Shown: positions 42,694-51,436 of the stretch, piece by piece
Layout of the letters: every line of letters starts with the position of its first letter
Position numbering within the stretch: the stretch's first letter is position 1
Notes under the pieces: model-generated
Seen by the model: only the letters and a program-made list of their open reading frames with translations
Database searches by the model: none
Told to the model about the DNA's origin: nothing
Assembly: GCA_022843905.1 (NCBI GenBank)
Contig: JALHMT010000033.1
Location: 1-57,279 of the forward strand
Origin: Rubrivivax sp.
Lineage (GTDB): Bacteria; Pseudomonadota; Gammaproteobacteria; Burkholderiales; Burkholderiaceae_C
Length of the DNA stretch: 57,279 nt
Direction: 5' to 3'
Made by a program: the position numbers and the translations under genes

Positions 42694-43644
42694 TCAGGCC
42701 GGCGGCAGCAGGTCGGCCATCACCTCGGCCGGGATCACCGCACCCCGGTGCTGCACGACGCGCGCGGCCAGGCGGTTGCCGGCGGCAGCGGCCTGGACAG
42801 GGCTCGCACCGCCCAGCCGCGCCGCCAGGTAGGCGCCGGCGAAGGAGTCGCCCGCCGCCGTGGTGTCCACCACGCGCGGCACGGGATCGGTGGGCACCTC
42901 GACGACGGCCTGTCCGGCCAGGCGCACCAGGGTCGACGCGGCGCCGCGCTTGACGATCACCTCGGGGCAGGTCAGCGCCAGCGTGCGATCCAGGGCCGCA
43001 TCGGTGCCCAGGTCAGGCCACAGCGCACACTGGTCGTCCAGCGTCAGCAGGCCCACGCTGGCCAGCTCGAGGAACTGCTCGAAGCAGCGCTGCGCCAGCC
43101 TGGCGTCGGGCCACAGGCGCGGGCGGTAGTTGTTGTCGAAGGCCACCATCGCGCCGCGCTCGCGCAAGGCCTGGCACACCGCCGCGAGGCGGGCGCGGCC
43201 GTCGGGCGGCAGGATGGCCAGGCTGATGCCGCTGAGGTAGAGCGCGTCGATGCGGTCGACCGACTGCTCCAGCGCCGTGCTGCCGGCCGGCGCTTCGAAG
43301 TAGGCCCGTGCGGCGCTCTGGTCGCGCCAGTAGCTGAAGCGGCGCTCGCCGTGGTCGTCGACCTCGATCAGGTACAGGCCCGGCATGCGCCCGGGCAGGC
43401 GCCTGACGAGCGAGGTGCCGACGCCTTCGGCCTGCCAGCGCGCCAGCATGCCGCTGCTCAGCGGGTCGTCGCCGAGCGCCGTGGCGTAGTCCACCTGCAG
43501 GCCGCCGGCGCGGCCGCAGCGCGCGGCATACACGGCGGTGTTGAGCGTGTCGCCGCCGTAAGTCTGGTGCATCTGGCCGAAGGCCGTGCCCTGCAGTTCG
43601 AGCATGCACTCACCGAACGACACCAGGCGCGAGCCGTGCCCCAT
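42694..43644 (-). CDS. kdgK: 2-dehydro-3-deoxygluconokinase
   Basis: 316 residues of the PfkB/ribokinase family. FGECMLELQG and TYGGDTLNTAVYAARCG are typical KdgK N-terminal substrate motifs; LYLSGISLAILP and the C-terminal DTTAAGDSFAGAYLA (catalytic Asp) follow. KdgK phosphorylates 2-keto-3-deoxygluconate made by KduD, feeding the Entner-Doudoroff route. The ATG at 43644 is preceded by GGGGAA. It is divergent from udh, and the gap between them carries a KdgR-like box. The KDPG aldolase that should follow is not in the window. Confidence 0.92.
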   Translation of the reverse strand: MGHGSRLVSFGECMLELQGTAFGQMHQTYGGDTLNTAVYAARCGRAGGLQVDYATALGDDPLSSGMLARWQAEGVGTSLVRRLPGRMPGLYLIEVDDHGERRFSYWRDQSAARAYFEAPAGSTALEQSVDRIDALYLSGISLAILPPDGRARLAAVCQALRERGAMVAFDNNYRPRLWPDARLAQRCFEQFLELASVGLLTLDDQCALWPDLGTDAALDRTLALTCPEVIVKRGAASTLVRLAGQAVVEVPTDPVPRVVDTTAAGDSFAGAYLAARLGGASPVQAAAAGNRLAARVVQHRGAVIPAEVMADLLPPA

Positions 43645-43663
43645 GGATTCCCCTAGGTTGTTT

Positions 43664-43678
43664 TGGAACATCGTTTCG
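43664..43678. promoter_or_regulatory. KdgR-like operator, kdgK/udh
   Basis: TGGAACATCGTTTCG matches the remembered KdgR core TGAAACATTGTTTCA at 12 of 15 positions, with T-rich and ATA flanks. It lies 20 bp upstream of kdgK in the 98-bp divergent gap. The related site is at 30156. Confidence 0.6.
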
Positions 43679-43742
43679 ATATTCTACGAATGCCGTCTCA
43701 TTCAAGACTCGGGGACGACCCTGCCAGTGACGGACGACCCGA

Positions 43743-44573
43743 ATGACCACCACTCCCCTGCCCTGGGCCAGGCTGCTGTTGACCGGTGCGGCCGGCACGC
43801 TGGGCCGCGTGCTCACCCCGCCGCTGGCCGCCGCTGCCTCGGACCTCGTTCGCTCGGACCTGCCGGCCGCGCTGGCAGCCGTGCCCGGACCCGACACCAT
43901 GCCCTGCGACCTGGCCGACGCTGCCGCCGTACGCCGCCTGCTGCAGGGGGTGGACGCCGTGGTGCATCTGGGCGGATTCTCCGTCGAAGGCCCCTTCGCG
44001 CCGATCCTGCAGGCCAACATCGTCGGCCTGGTCAATCTGTACGAGGCCGCCCGGCTCAACGGCACGCGACGCATCGTGTTCGCCAGTTCCAACCACGTCA
44101 CCGGCTGCTACGAGCAGGGCCGCGACACCGACCCCGGAGAACCGCCGCGACCCGACGGCTTCTACGGCGTGAGCAAGCTGTTCGGCGAAGGCCTGGCCAG
44201 CATGTACCACGACCGCTACGGCATCCAGAGCGTGTGCCTGCGCATCGGCACCGCCACCGTGGAGCCGCCCGACCGCCGCGGCCTGTCGACCTGGCTGAGC
44301 CACGCCGACCTGGCGCGGCTGGTGCTGGCCTGCCTGCGTGCGCCCGACGTCGGCTTCACCGTGGCCTACGGCGTGTCGGCCAACACGCGCAGCTGGTGGA
44401 ACACGCCTGTCAACCGCGCCGCCTGGGCGCGTCTGGGCTACCAGCCGCAGGACGACTCCGAGCGCTTCGCGGCCCAGGTCGAACAGCTGCTGCTGCCGGA
44501 AGGGCCGCAGCGCCGGCTGCAGGGCGGCAGCTTCCTGGGCATCGGCCCTTTCGACGACACACCTTCCCCTTGA
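43743..44573 (+). CDS. udh: Uronate dehydrogenase
   Basis: 276 residues of the extended SDR type. LLLTGAAGTLG binds NAD, VVHLGGFSVEGPFAPILQAN and VFASSNHVTGCYEQ are close to known uronate dehydrogenases, YGVSKLFGEG carries the catalytic Tyr and Lys, and LSTWLSHADL is also typical. It oxidises D-galacturonate or D-glucuronate to the aldarolactone. It heads a plus-strand unit with the TRAP transporter and the lactonase, a complete entry route for free galacturonate. Confidence 0.92.
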   Translation: MTTTPLPWARLLLTGAAGTLGRVLTPPLAAAASDLVRSDLPAALAAVPGPDTMPCDLADAAAVRRLLQGVDAVVHLGGFSVEGPFAPILQANIVGLVNLYEAARLNGTRRIVFASSNHVTGCYEQGRDTDPGEPPRPDGFYGVSKLFGEGLASMYHDRYGIQSVCLRIGTATVEPPDRRGLSTWLSHADLARLVLACLRAPDVGFTVAYGVSANTRSWWNTPVNRAAWARLGYQPQDDSERFAAQVEQLLLPEGPQRRLQGGSFLGIGPFDDTPSP

Positions 44574-44604
44574 CCACACATCTCATCACGACCGGAGACA
44601 CCCC

Positions 44605-45585
44605 ATGAAACTTCACCGCACCCTGCTGAACGCCGCTCTCGCGGCTGCACTCTCCACGCTGCTGGCCGCCCCGGCCCTGGCCCAGACCATGAAGGCCGCC
44701 GACGTGCACCCCGTGGGCTACCCCACCGTGGTGGCCGTCGAGAGCATGGGCAAGAAGCTGGACGCCGCCACCAGCGGCCGCATCAAGTTCCAGATGTTCC
44801 CCGGCAGCGTGCTGGGCGGCGAGAAGGAAATGATCGAGCAGACCCAGGTCGGCGCGATCCAGATCCTGCGCACCAGCCTGGGTCCCGTGGGCCCGGTGGT
44901 GCCCGAGGTCAACGTCTTCAACATGCCCTTCGTGTTCCGCAACGTGGCGCACATGCGCGCGGTGATCGACGGACCCATCGGCCAGGAACTGCTCGACAAG
45001 ATCAGCGCCAGCCCGGCGCGCCTGGTGGGCCTGGCCTGGATGGACGGCGGCAGCCGCAGCCTCTACACCAAGAAGCCGGTGCGCAAGCCCGAAGACCTGA
45101 AGGGACAGAAGATCCGCATGATGGGCAACCCGCTGTTCGTGGACACCATGAACGCGATGGGCGGCAACGGCATCGCCATGGGCTTTGGGGAGGTGTTCAC
45201 CGCGATCCAGACCGGCGTGGTCGACGGCGCCGAGAACAACCCGCCGTCCTTCTTCAGCACCAACCACCACAAGGCCGGTGCGAAGTACTACACCCAGACC
45301 AACCACCTGATCATTCCCGAGATCCTGGTGATGTCGAAGGTGGCCTGGGACAAGCTGAGCCCCGCCGACCAGGCGCTGGTGAAGAAGACGGCGCGCGAAG
45401 CGCAGATGGAACAGCGCACGCTGTGGGACAAGGCCGTCGGTGAAAGCACGGCCAAGCTCAAGGCCGACGGCGTGGAGTTCATCGAGATGGACAGCAAGCC
45501 CTTCTTCGACGCGACGGCACCGGTGCGCGCGAAGTACGGCGCTCAGTTTGCCGACCTGATGAAGCGCATCGAAGCCATCAAGTGA
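44605..45585 (+). CDS. TRAP transporter substrate-binding protein (DctP family)
   Basis: 326 residues. A Sec signal ends at PALAQ. The mature protein has the DctP pattern: HPVGYPTVVAVESMGKKLD, IKFQMFPGSVLGGEKEMIEQ, and FTAIQTGVVDGAENNPPSFF, where the arginine/asparagine-rich pocket typically binds a carboxylate. CGGAGA precedes the ATG. Position behind udh implies a uronate ligand such as galacturonate. Its stop overlaps the small permease start. Confidence 0.93.
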   Translation: MKLHRTLLNAALAAALSTLLAAPALAQTMKAADVHPVGYPTVVAVESMGKKLDAATSGRIKFQMFPGSVLGGEKEMIEQTQVGAIQILRTSLGPVGPVVPEVNVFNMPFVFRNVAHMRAVIDGPIGQELLDKISASPARLVGLAWMDGGSRSLYTKKPVRKPEDLKGQKIRMMGNPLFVDTMNAMGGNGIAMGFGEVFTAIQTGVVDGAENNPPSFFSTNHHKAGAKYYTQTNHLIIPEILVMSKVAWDKLSPADQALVKKTAREAQMEQRTLWDKAVGESTAKLKADGVEFIEMDSKPFFDATAPVRAKYGAQFADLMKRIEAIK

Positions 45586-46115
45586 CGAGCCGGCCCACCG
45601 GCGGCGCCGCCGATCACCCCTTCGGCGGCGCGCTCGACGCCCTGTACCGGGTCTGCATCTGGTCGGCGGGCACCGCCATCTTCCTGATGTCGCTGATCAT
45701 CCCGGTGGGCGTGTTCATGCGCTACTTCGTGGGCGTGGGCGCGCAGTGGCCCGAGCCCATCGCCATCCTGCTGATGATGATTTTCACCTTCATCGGCGCG
45801 GCGGCAGCCTACCGCTCCGGCGGCCACATCGCCGTGACCATGCTGGTCGACCGGCTGCCGCAGGCCGCGCAGGCCGTGGCGCTGCGCGTGGTCGACCTGC
45901 TGATGGTGGTGGTGTGCCTGTTCGTCGCCGGCTACGGAACACGCCTGGTGATGAACACCATGGGCCAGTCGATCGCCGAGCTGCCCTGGCTGCCGGTGGG
46001 CGTGACCTACCTGGCCATTCCGCTGGGTGCGCTGGCCACCTTGCTGTTCGTGCTGGAGCGCATCGCCTTCGGCGCGCAGAACAAGCGCCCCGTGGTGGCG
46101 TTCGGGGAGCATTGA
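45582..46115 (+). CDS. TRAP transporter small permease (DctQ family)
   Basis: 177 residues with four membrane helices and the family's WPEPIAILLMMIFTFIGAAAAYR. It begins with GTG overlapping the DctP stop (GTGA), which indicates coupled translation. It forms the membrane complex with the large subunit encoded 79 bp downstream. The ligand follows from the operon, likely uronates. Confidence 0.92.
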   Translation: MTSRPTGGAADHPFGGALDALYRVCIWSAGTAIFLMSLIIPVGVFMRYFVGVGAQWPEPIAILLMMIFTFIGAAAAYRSGGHIAVTMLVDRLPQAAQAVALRVVDLLMVVVCLFVAGYGTRLVMNTMGQSIAELPWLPVGVTYLAIPLGALATLLFVLERIAFGAQNKRPVVAFGEH

Positions 46116-46194
46116 ATGAAGCCCGTGCACCCTCTTCGATCGCTGCCCCCCGCCGGGGCTTCCAGTCCCTTCGGGACGTTCGCGCGAGGCTGAG

Positions 46195-47478
46195 ATGGAC
46201 GCCTTCGTTCTCCTGGGCAGCTTCTTCGTCCTGATGATGATCGGCATGCCCGTGGCCTTTTCGCTCGGCCTGGCGGCGCTGATCGGCGCGCTGTGGATCG
46301 AACTGCCGCTGGACGCAGTGATGATCCAGCTGGCGGCGGGGGTCAACAAGTTCTCGCTGCTGGCCATCCCCTTCTTCGTGCTCGCCGGCACCATCATGGC
46401 CGAGGGCGGCATGGCGCGGCGCCTGGTGGCCTTCGCCGGCGTGCTGGTGGGCTTCATCCGCGGCGGGCTGAGCCTGGTCAACATCATGGCCAGCACCTTC
46501 TTCGGCGCCATCTCGGGCTCGTCGGTGGCCGACACCGCCAGCATCGGCTCGGTGCTGATCCCCGAGATGGAGCGCAAGGGCTACCCGCGCGACTTCGCCA
46601 CCGCGGTGACGATCAGCGGCTCGGTGCAGGCCATCCTGATCCCACCCAGCCACAACGCCGTCATCTACTCGCTGGCCGCCGGCGGCTCGGTGAGCATCGC
46701 CGCGCTGTTCATGGCCGGCGTGGTGCCGGGCCTGCTGATGGGGCTGACGCTGGCCATCCTGTGCCTGATCATCGCGAAGAAGAAGAACTACCCCAAGGGC
46801 GAGGTCGTACCTCTCAAACAGGCGCTGAAGATCTGCGTCGACGCGGCCTGGGGGCTGATGACGATGGTGATCATCCTCGGCGGCATCCTGTCGGGCGTGT
46901 TCACCGCCAACGAGAGCGCCAGCATCGCCGTGCTGTGGGCCTTCTTCGTCACGATGTTCATCTACCGCGACTACAAGTGGCGCGACCTGCCGAAGCTGGT
47001 GCACCGCACGGTCAAGACGGTCACCATCGTGATGATCCTGATCGGCTTCGCGGCCTGCTTCGGCTACCTGATGACGCTGATGCAGATCCCGATGAAGGTC
47101 ACCGCCTTCTTCACCGGCATCTCTGACAACAAGTTCGTCATCCTGATGATGATCAACGTGATGCTGCTGGTGCTGGGCTGCCTGATGGACATGAGCCCGC
47201 TGATCCTCATCCTCACGCCCATCCTGCTGCCGGTGGTGACGCTGCTGGGCGTGGATCCGGTGCACTTCGGCATGATCATGATGGTCAACCTGGGCATCGG
47301 CCTCATCACGCCGCCCGTGGGCACGGTGCTGTTCGTGGGCAGTGCCGTATCCAAGCTGAAGATCGGCATCATCACGCGCGCCATGAAGCCGTTCTACGTG
47401 GCGCTGGTCATCGTGCTGTTGATGGTGACCTACATTCCAGCGGTGAGCCTGTGGCTGCCGCGCGCCATGGGCCTGTGA
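46195..47478 (+). CDS. TRAP transporter large permease (DctM family)
   Basis: 427 residues, almost all hydrophobic helices, typical of DctM. Family motifs include FFGAISGSSVADTASIGSVLIP and LIPPSHNAVIYSLA, with LGIGLITPPVGTVLFVG near the C-terminus. It is the sodium-coupled transport subunit. It starts 79 bp after the small permease, with a weak lead (CGAGGCTGAG) before the ATG. The lactonase gene follows by 22 bp, so this is one operon from udh. Confidence 0.95.
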   Translation: MDAFVLLGSFFVLMMIGMPVAFSLGLAALIGALWIELPLDAVMIQLAAGVNKFSLLAIPFFVLAGTIMAEGGMARRLVAFAGVLVGFIRGGLSLVNIMASTFFGAISGSSVADTASIGSVLIPEMERKGYPRDFATAVTISGSVQAILIPPSHNAVIYSLAAGGSVSIAALFMAGVVPGLLMGLTLAILCLIIAKKKNYPKGEVVPLKQALKICVDAAWGLMTMVIILGGILSGVFTANESASIAVLWAFFVTMFIYRDYKWRDLPKLVHRTVKTVTIVMILIGFAACFGYLMTLMQIPMKVTAFFTGISDNKFVILMMINVMLLVLGCLMDMSPLILILTPILLPVVTLLGVDPVHFGMIMMVNLGIGLITPPVGTVLFVGSAVSKLKIGIITRAMKPFYVALVIVLLMVTYIPAVSLWLPRAMGL

Positions 47479-47500
47479 TTCTTCGACCGACACCTCCTGC

Positions 47501-48472
47501 ATGGACACCGGCCCCGCCATCCCCTTCAGCCCCCATCCCCGTCTGCCCGACCCGCGTTTCGAGGTGCTCGAAGCGCGCGGCGCGGCCCTGCGTCTGTTCT
47601 CGTCGAGCGTCGAGCAGCTCGCCACCGGCTTCCACTGGGCCGAAGGGCCGGTGTGGTTCGGCGACGGGCGTTTCCTGCTCTTCAGCGACATCCCCAACAA
47701 CCGCATCCTGCGCTGGGACGACTGCTCCGGCGCGCTGGCCGAGTTCCGGCGGCCGTCGAACCACGCCAACGGCCTGGCGCGCGACCGCCAGGGCCGGCTG
47801 CTGGCCTGCGAGCACCTAACCCGGCGCGTGACGCGCACCGAGCACGACGGCCGCATCACCGTGCTGGCCAGCCACTTCGACGGCAAGCCGCTGAATTCGC
47901 CCAACGACATCGTCTGCACACGCGACGGCAGCGTCTGGTTCACCGACCCGCCCTTCGGCATTCTCGGCTGGTGGGAAGGTGAGCCGGCCCAGCCGCAGCT
48001 GCCGCACGGCGTCTACCGCATCGACCCGGTCAGTGGCCAGCTGACGATGCTGATCGACGAGCTGCAGGCTGCCAACGGCCTGGCCTTCAGCCCCGACGAG
48101 TCGGTGCTCTACGTGGTGGAAAGCCGCGCCACGCCGCATCGCAGGATCTGGGCCTGGGACGTGGTCGGCGCCACGCTGCGCAACAAGCGCCTCTTCGCTG
48201 ACGCCGCCGGCCCCGGCGCCTTCGACGGCATCGCCGTCGACGAGCTCGGCAACGTCTGGTGCGGACTGGGCAGCAACGGCAGCGCCGAGGCCGACCCCGA
48301 GAGGCTGGACGGCGTGCGCGTCTACGCCCCCGACGGCACTGCCATCGCCCACATCCACCTGCCCGAACGCTGCGCCAACCTCTGTTTTGGCGGGCCGAAG
48401 CACAACCGGCTGTTCATGGCCAGCAGCCATTCGCTGTATGCGCTGCACGTCAATGTGCGAGGAGCCTTGTGA
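47501..48472 (+). CDS. SMP-30/gluconolactonase-family lactonase
   Basis: 323 residues forming a six-bladed propeller. GFHWAEGPVWFGDG has the metal-binding glutamate, NSPNDIVCTRDGSVWFTDP the asparagine, and LAFSPDESVLYVVES the catalytic aspartate region. In this operon it should open the galactarolactone or glucarolactone produced by Udh. It has no signal peptide, so it acts in the cytoplasm. It could also be a gluconolactonase; genomic context favours the aldarolactone. Confidence 0.88.
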   Translation: MDTGPAIPFSPHPRLPDPRFEVLEARGAALRLFSSSVEQLATGFHWAEGPVWFGDGRFLLFSDIPNNRILRWDDCSGALAEFRRPSNHANGLARDRQGRLLACEHLTRRVTRTEHDGRITVLASHFDGKPLNSPNDIVCTRDGSVWFTDPPFGILGWWEGEPAQPQLPHGVYRIDPVSGQLTMLIDELQAANGLAFSPDESVLYVVESRATPHRRIWAWDVVGATLRNKRLFADAAGPGAFDGIAVDELGNVWCGLGSNGSAEADPERLDGVRVYAPDGTAIAHIHLPERCANLCFGGPKHNRLFMASSHSLYALHVNVRGAL

Positions 48473-48622
48473 CCCCAGCCTGACGACTGTCGGCCGGGCA
48501 GGCGGTGTTCTGCGTTTGCCGAGGGGGGTCCCCGACATCAGGGGTGGCAAGGCCCTACCCTGAGAACGGATCGCCGCTCTGCCCCCACACTCTGGGACAT
48601 TCAGATCCCTGGAAACCGGTCC

Positions 48623-49231
48623 ATGCGCATCCTCGTCCTAGCCGCTGCCCTGCTGTTCCCGCTGGCCAGCCCGGCCGTGGAGGAGCCGGCCTACGAGGTG
48701 GTCAAGACCCTCGACAAGATCGAGATCCGCCAGTACGCACCTTATGTGGTGGCCGAAGTGCTGATCGCTGCATCGGCCGACGAGGCCGGCAACCAGGCCT
48801 TTCCCATCCTGGCCGGCTACATCTTCGGCAAGAACCAAGGCGAGCGGAGGATGGAGATGACGGCCCCGGTGACGCAGACCGCCGTCCCTGTGAAGATGAA
48901 CATGACCGCGCCCGTCACCCAGAGCGCGGCGGCCGGCGGCGGCTATCTCGTGCAGTTCGTGCTGCCGCGCAACATCACGATGGCCAACGCACCGCAGCCG
49001 ACCGACCCGCGCGTGCAGCTTCGAGAGGTGCCGTCCACCCGCGTGGCCGTGGTCCGCTATACGGGGACCTGGTCGCAGGCCAACTACGAAGAGCATCTGT
49101 CCCGGCTGAAGACAGCACTGAACGTGGCCGGCCTGAGCTGGACTGGCGAACCCGTGTTCTCGCGCTACAACGGCCCGTGGACGCCGTGGTTCATGCGCCG
49201 CAACGAGATCTGGCTGAACCTGAAGCCCTGA
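48623..49231 (+). CDS. SOUL-family heme-binding protein
   Basis: 202 residues. A short Sec signal precedes YEVVKTLDKIEIRQYAPYVVAEV, the usual SOUL start, and the family end GPWTPWFMRRNEIWL is present. A small internal duplication occurs: MTAPVTQTAVPVKMN is followed by MTAPVTQSA. The eukaryotic relatives bind heme or tetrapyrroles; the bacterial role is not known. The SOUL gene ends 9 bp before the convergent TerB-like gene. Confidence 0.9.
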   Translation: MRILVLAAALLFPLASPAVEEPAYEVVKTLDKIEIRQYAPYVVAEVLIAASADEAGNQAFPILAGYIFGKNQGERRMEMTAPVTQTAVPVKMNMTAPVTQSAAAGGGYLVQFVLPRNITMANAPQPTDPRVQLREVPSTRVAVVRYTGTWSQANYEEHLSRLKTALNVAGLSWTGEPVFSRYNGPWTPWFMRRNEIWLNLKP

Positions 49232-49240
49232 CCCCGGCGT

Positions 49241-49708
49241 TCAGCTGCCGCCGCCCGCATCCCGCGCGCGCATCTTGGCGCTGATGTAGGCGCCATGCGG
49301 CACGTGCAGCAGGTCGGCGATGCGCCACATGACGTGGTTCTCGTGCGCATCGAGGTGGCCGTCGGCATAGGCCACGCCCCACATGGCTTCGACCATGCGG
49401 ATCTTCTGCGCCATGTCGAAGCGCTCGTTGATGACGTTGGTGAAGCGGAAGTAGTCGGTCGAGGTGCGCGCCTCGGCCACCGCCAGCTCGACCAGGCGCG
49501 CCAGCTCGTCGTCGTGCAGGTCGAACTTGCCGCGCAGGGCCTGCAGCACGTGCTGGCGCTCCACCGGCTTGATCTCGGGCGCGGCACGCATCACTTCCAC
49601 CAGCATGACGGCCGCCGCCAGGTGCAGTGCATGGTCGGCGCTGGCCGGCGACGCACTGGCGGCAGGCGGCACCAGGCTGTCGAACAGGTCCTTGAGGGTC
49701 TTCAGCAT
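49241..49708 (-). CDS. TerB-family (TerB-like) protein
   Basis: 155 residues, all helical. LHLAAAVMLVEVMRAAPEIK and WGVAYADGHLDAHENHVMWRIADLLHV are typical of TerB/DjlA-N domains, including the acidic metal-binding-like ADGHLDAHE. The start at 49708 removes an unlikely low-complexity extension. Despite the tellurite resistance name, single TerB proteins have no established role. It ends 9 bp from the convergent SOUL gene and is read from the side of cysK. Confidence 0.87.
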   Translation of the reverse strand: MLKTLKDLFDSLVPPAASASPASADHALHLAAAVMLVEVMRAAPEIKPVERQHVLQALRGKFDLHDDELARLVELAVAEARTSTDYFRFTNVINERFDMAQKIRMVEAMWGVAYADGHLDAHENHVMWRIADLLHVPHGAYISAKMRARDAGGGS

Positions 49709-49778
49709 GTCGGTGGGCTCACGGAAGGTGTGGGGCGCGCGGGGCGGGTGCCTGGGCTCCCGGCGGGGCACCCGCGCA

Positions 49779-50765
<987 letters not shown>

Positions 50766-50939
50766 GGCGGAATCCGATCGTTGGGTGGTCTGCAAGGCTA
50801 GCGGCGGCGGGTGGGCGCAGCAAGCAACCTATGGTTCTGTCGATATGCCGCGTGCGGCATGCCTTGGGGCTCGATGGGCAGGCGTCGTGCCGGGCGCCCG
50901 TTCCGCACGCGGCTTCACGCCAGGGCGCACAATCCCCGC

Positions 50940-51167
50940 ATGGCCAAACCCGTTCCCCAGTTGTCGCCCGAAGAGATCCAGAGCGTGATCGCCATCGCCT
51001 GGGACGACAAGCCGCCCTTCCCCGCCGTGCTGCGCCGCCACGGCCTGTCGCCGGGGCAGATCGTGCAGCTGCTCAAGCGCGAGCTCACGCCCAACGCCTT
51101 CAAGACCTGGATGGCCCGCAGCCGCGCCAAGGGCCCCGTGTCGACGCAGAGCCGCCGGCCGCGCTAA
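50940..51167 (+). CDS. TIGR03643-family small protein
   Basis: 75 residues. LSPEEIQSVIAIAWDDKPPF, HGLSPGQIVQLLKRELTP and FKTWMARSRAKGP match this short conserved family, which looks like a helix-turn-helix or DNA-binding fold with a basic tail. Its function is unknown. Its last four bases overlap the end of the convergent VF530 gene. Confidence 0.87.
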   Translation: MAKPVPQLSPEEIQSVIAIAWDDKPPFPAVLRRHGLSPGQIVQLLKRELTPNAFKTWMARSRAKGPVSTQSRRPR

Positions 51168-51427
51168 CCGGTCTTGGTGCTCGCGGCGCGGCGCTGCTCG
51201 CGCTGCGTGAAGAGGTAGAGGCTTTCGAGCTTCTCGCGCGCCCACGGCGTCTTGCGCAGCATCTTCAGGCTCGACGCGATGCTGGGCTCGCTGCTGAAGC
51301 AGCGCAGCGCGATGCGCTCGGCCAGCCCCGGCCAGCCGTAGTGCGCCACCAGCGCCGTGAGCATGGCCTCCAGCGTGACGCCATGCAGCGGGTTCTTCGG
51401 CTGGAGGGGCGGGGTCGACTCGGGCAT
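51164..51427 (-). CDS. VF530-family small protein
   Basis: 87 residues. PLHGVTLEAMLTALVAHYGW, GLAERIALRCFSSEPSIASS and the end LKMLRKTPWAREKLESLYL are diagnostic of the VF530/DUF2132 family. It is predicted to bind DNA from its structure; a cellular role is not established. Its 3' end overlaps the convergent TIGR03643 gene by four bases, and it is followed on its upstream side by the OmpA-type lipoprotein gene. Confidence 0.9.
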   Translation of the reverse strand: MPESTPPLQPKNPLHGVTLEAMLTALVAHYGWPGLAERIALRCFSSEPSIASSLKMLRKTPWAREKLESLYLFTQREQRRAASTKTG

Positions 51428-51436
51428 GCGCCGAGG

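Noticed and set aside
45790..47961. A 723-codon open frame on the minus strand
   Set aside because: It mirrors the TRAP permease and lactonase genes and is dominated by His, Asp and Gln runs without a known domain.
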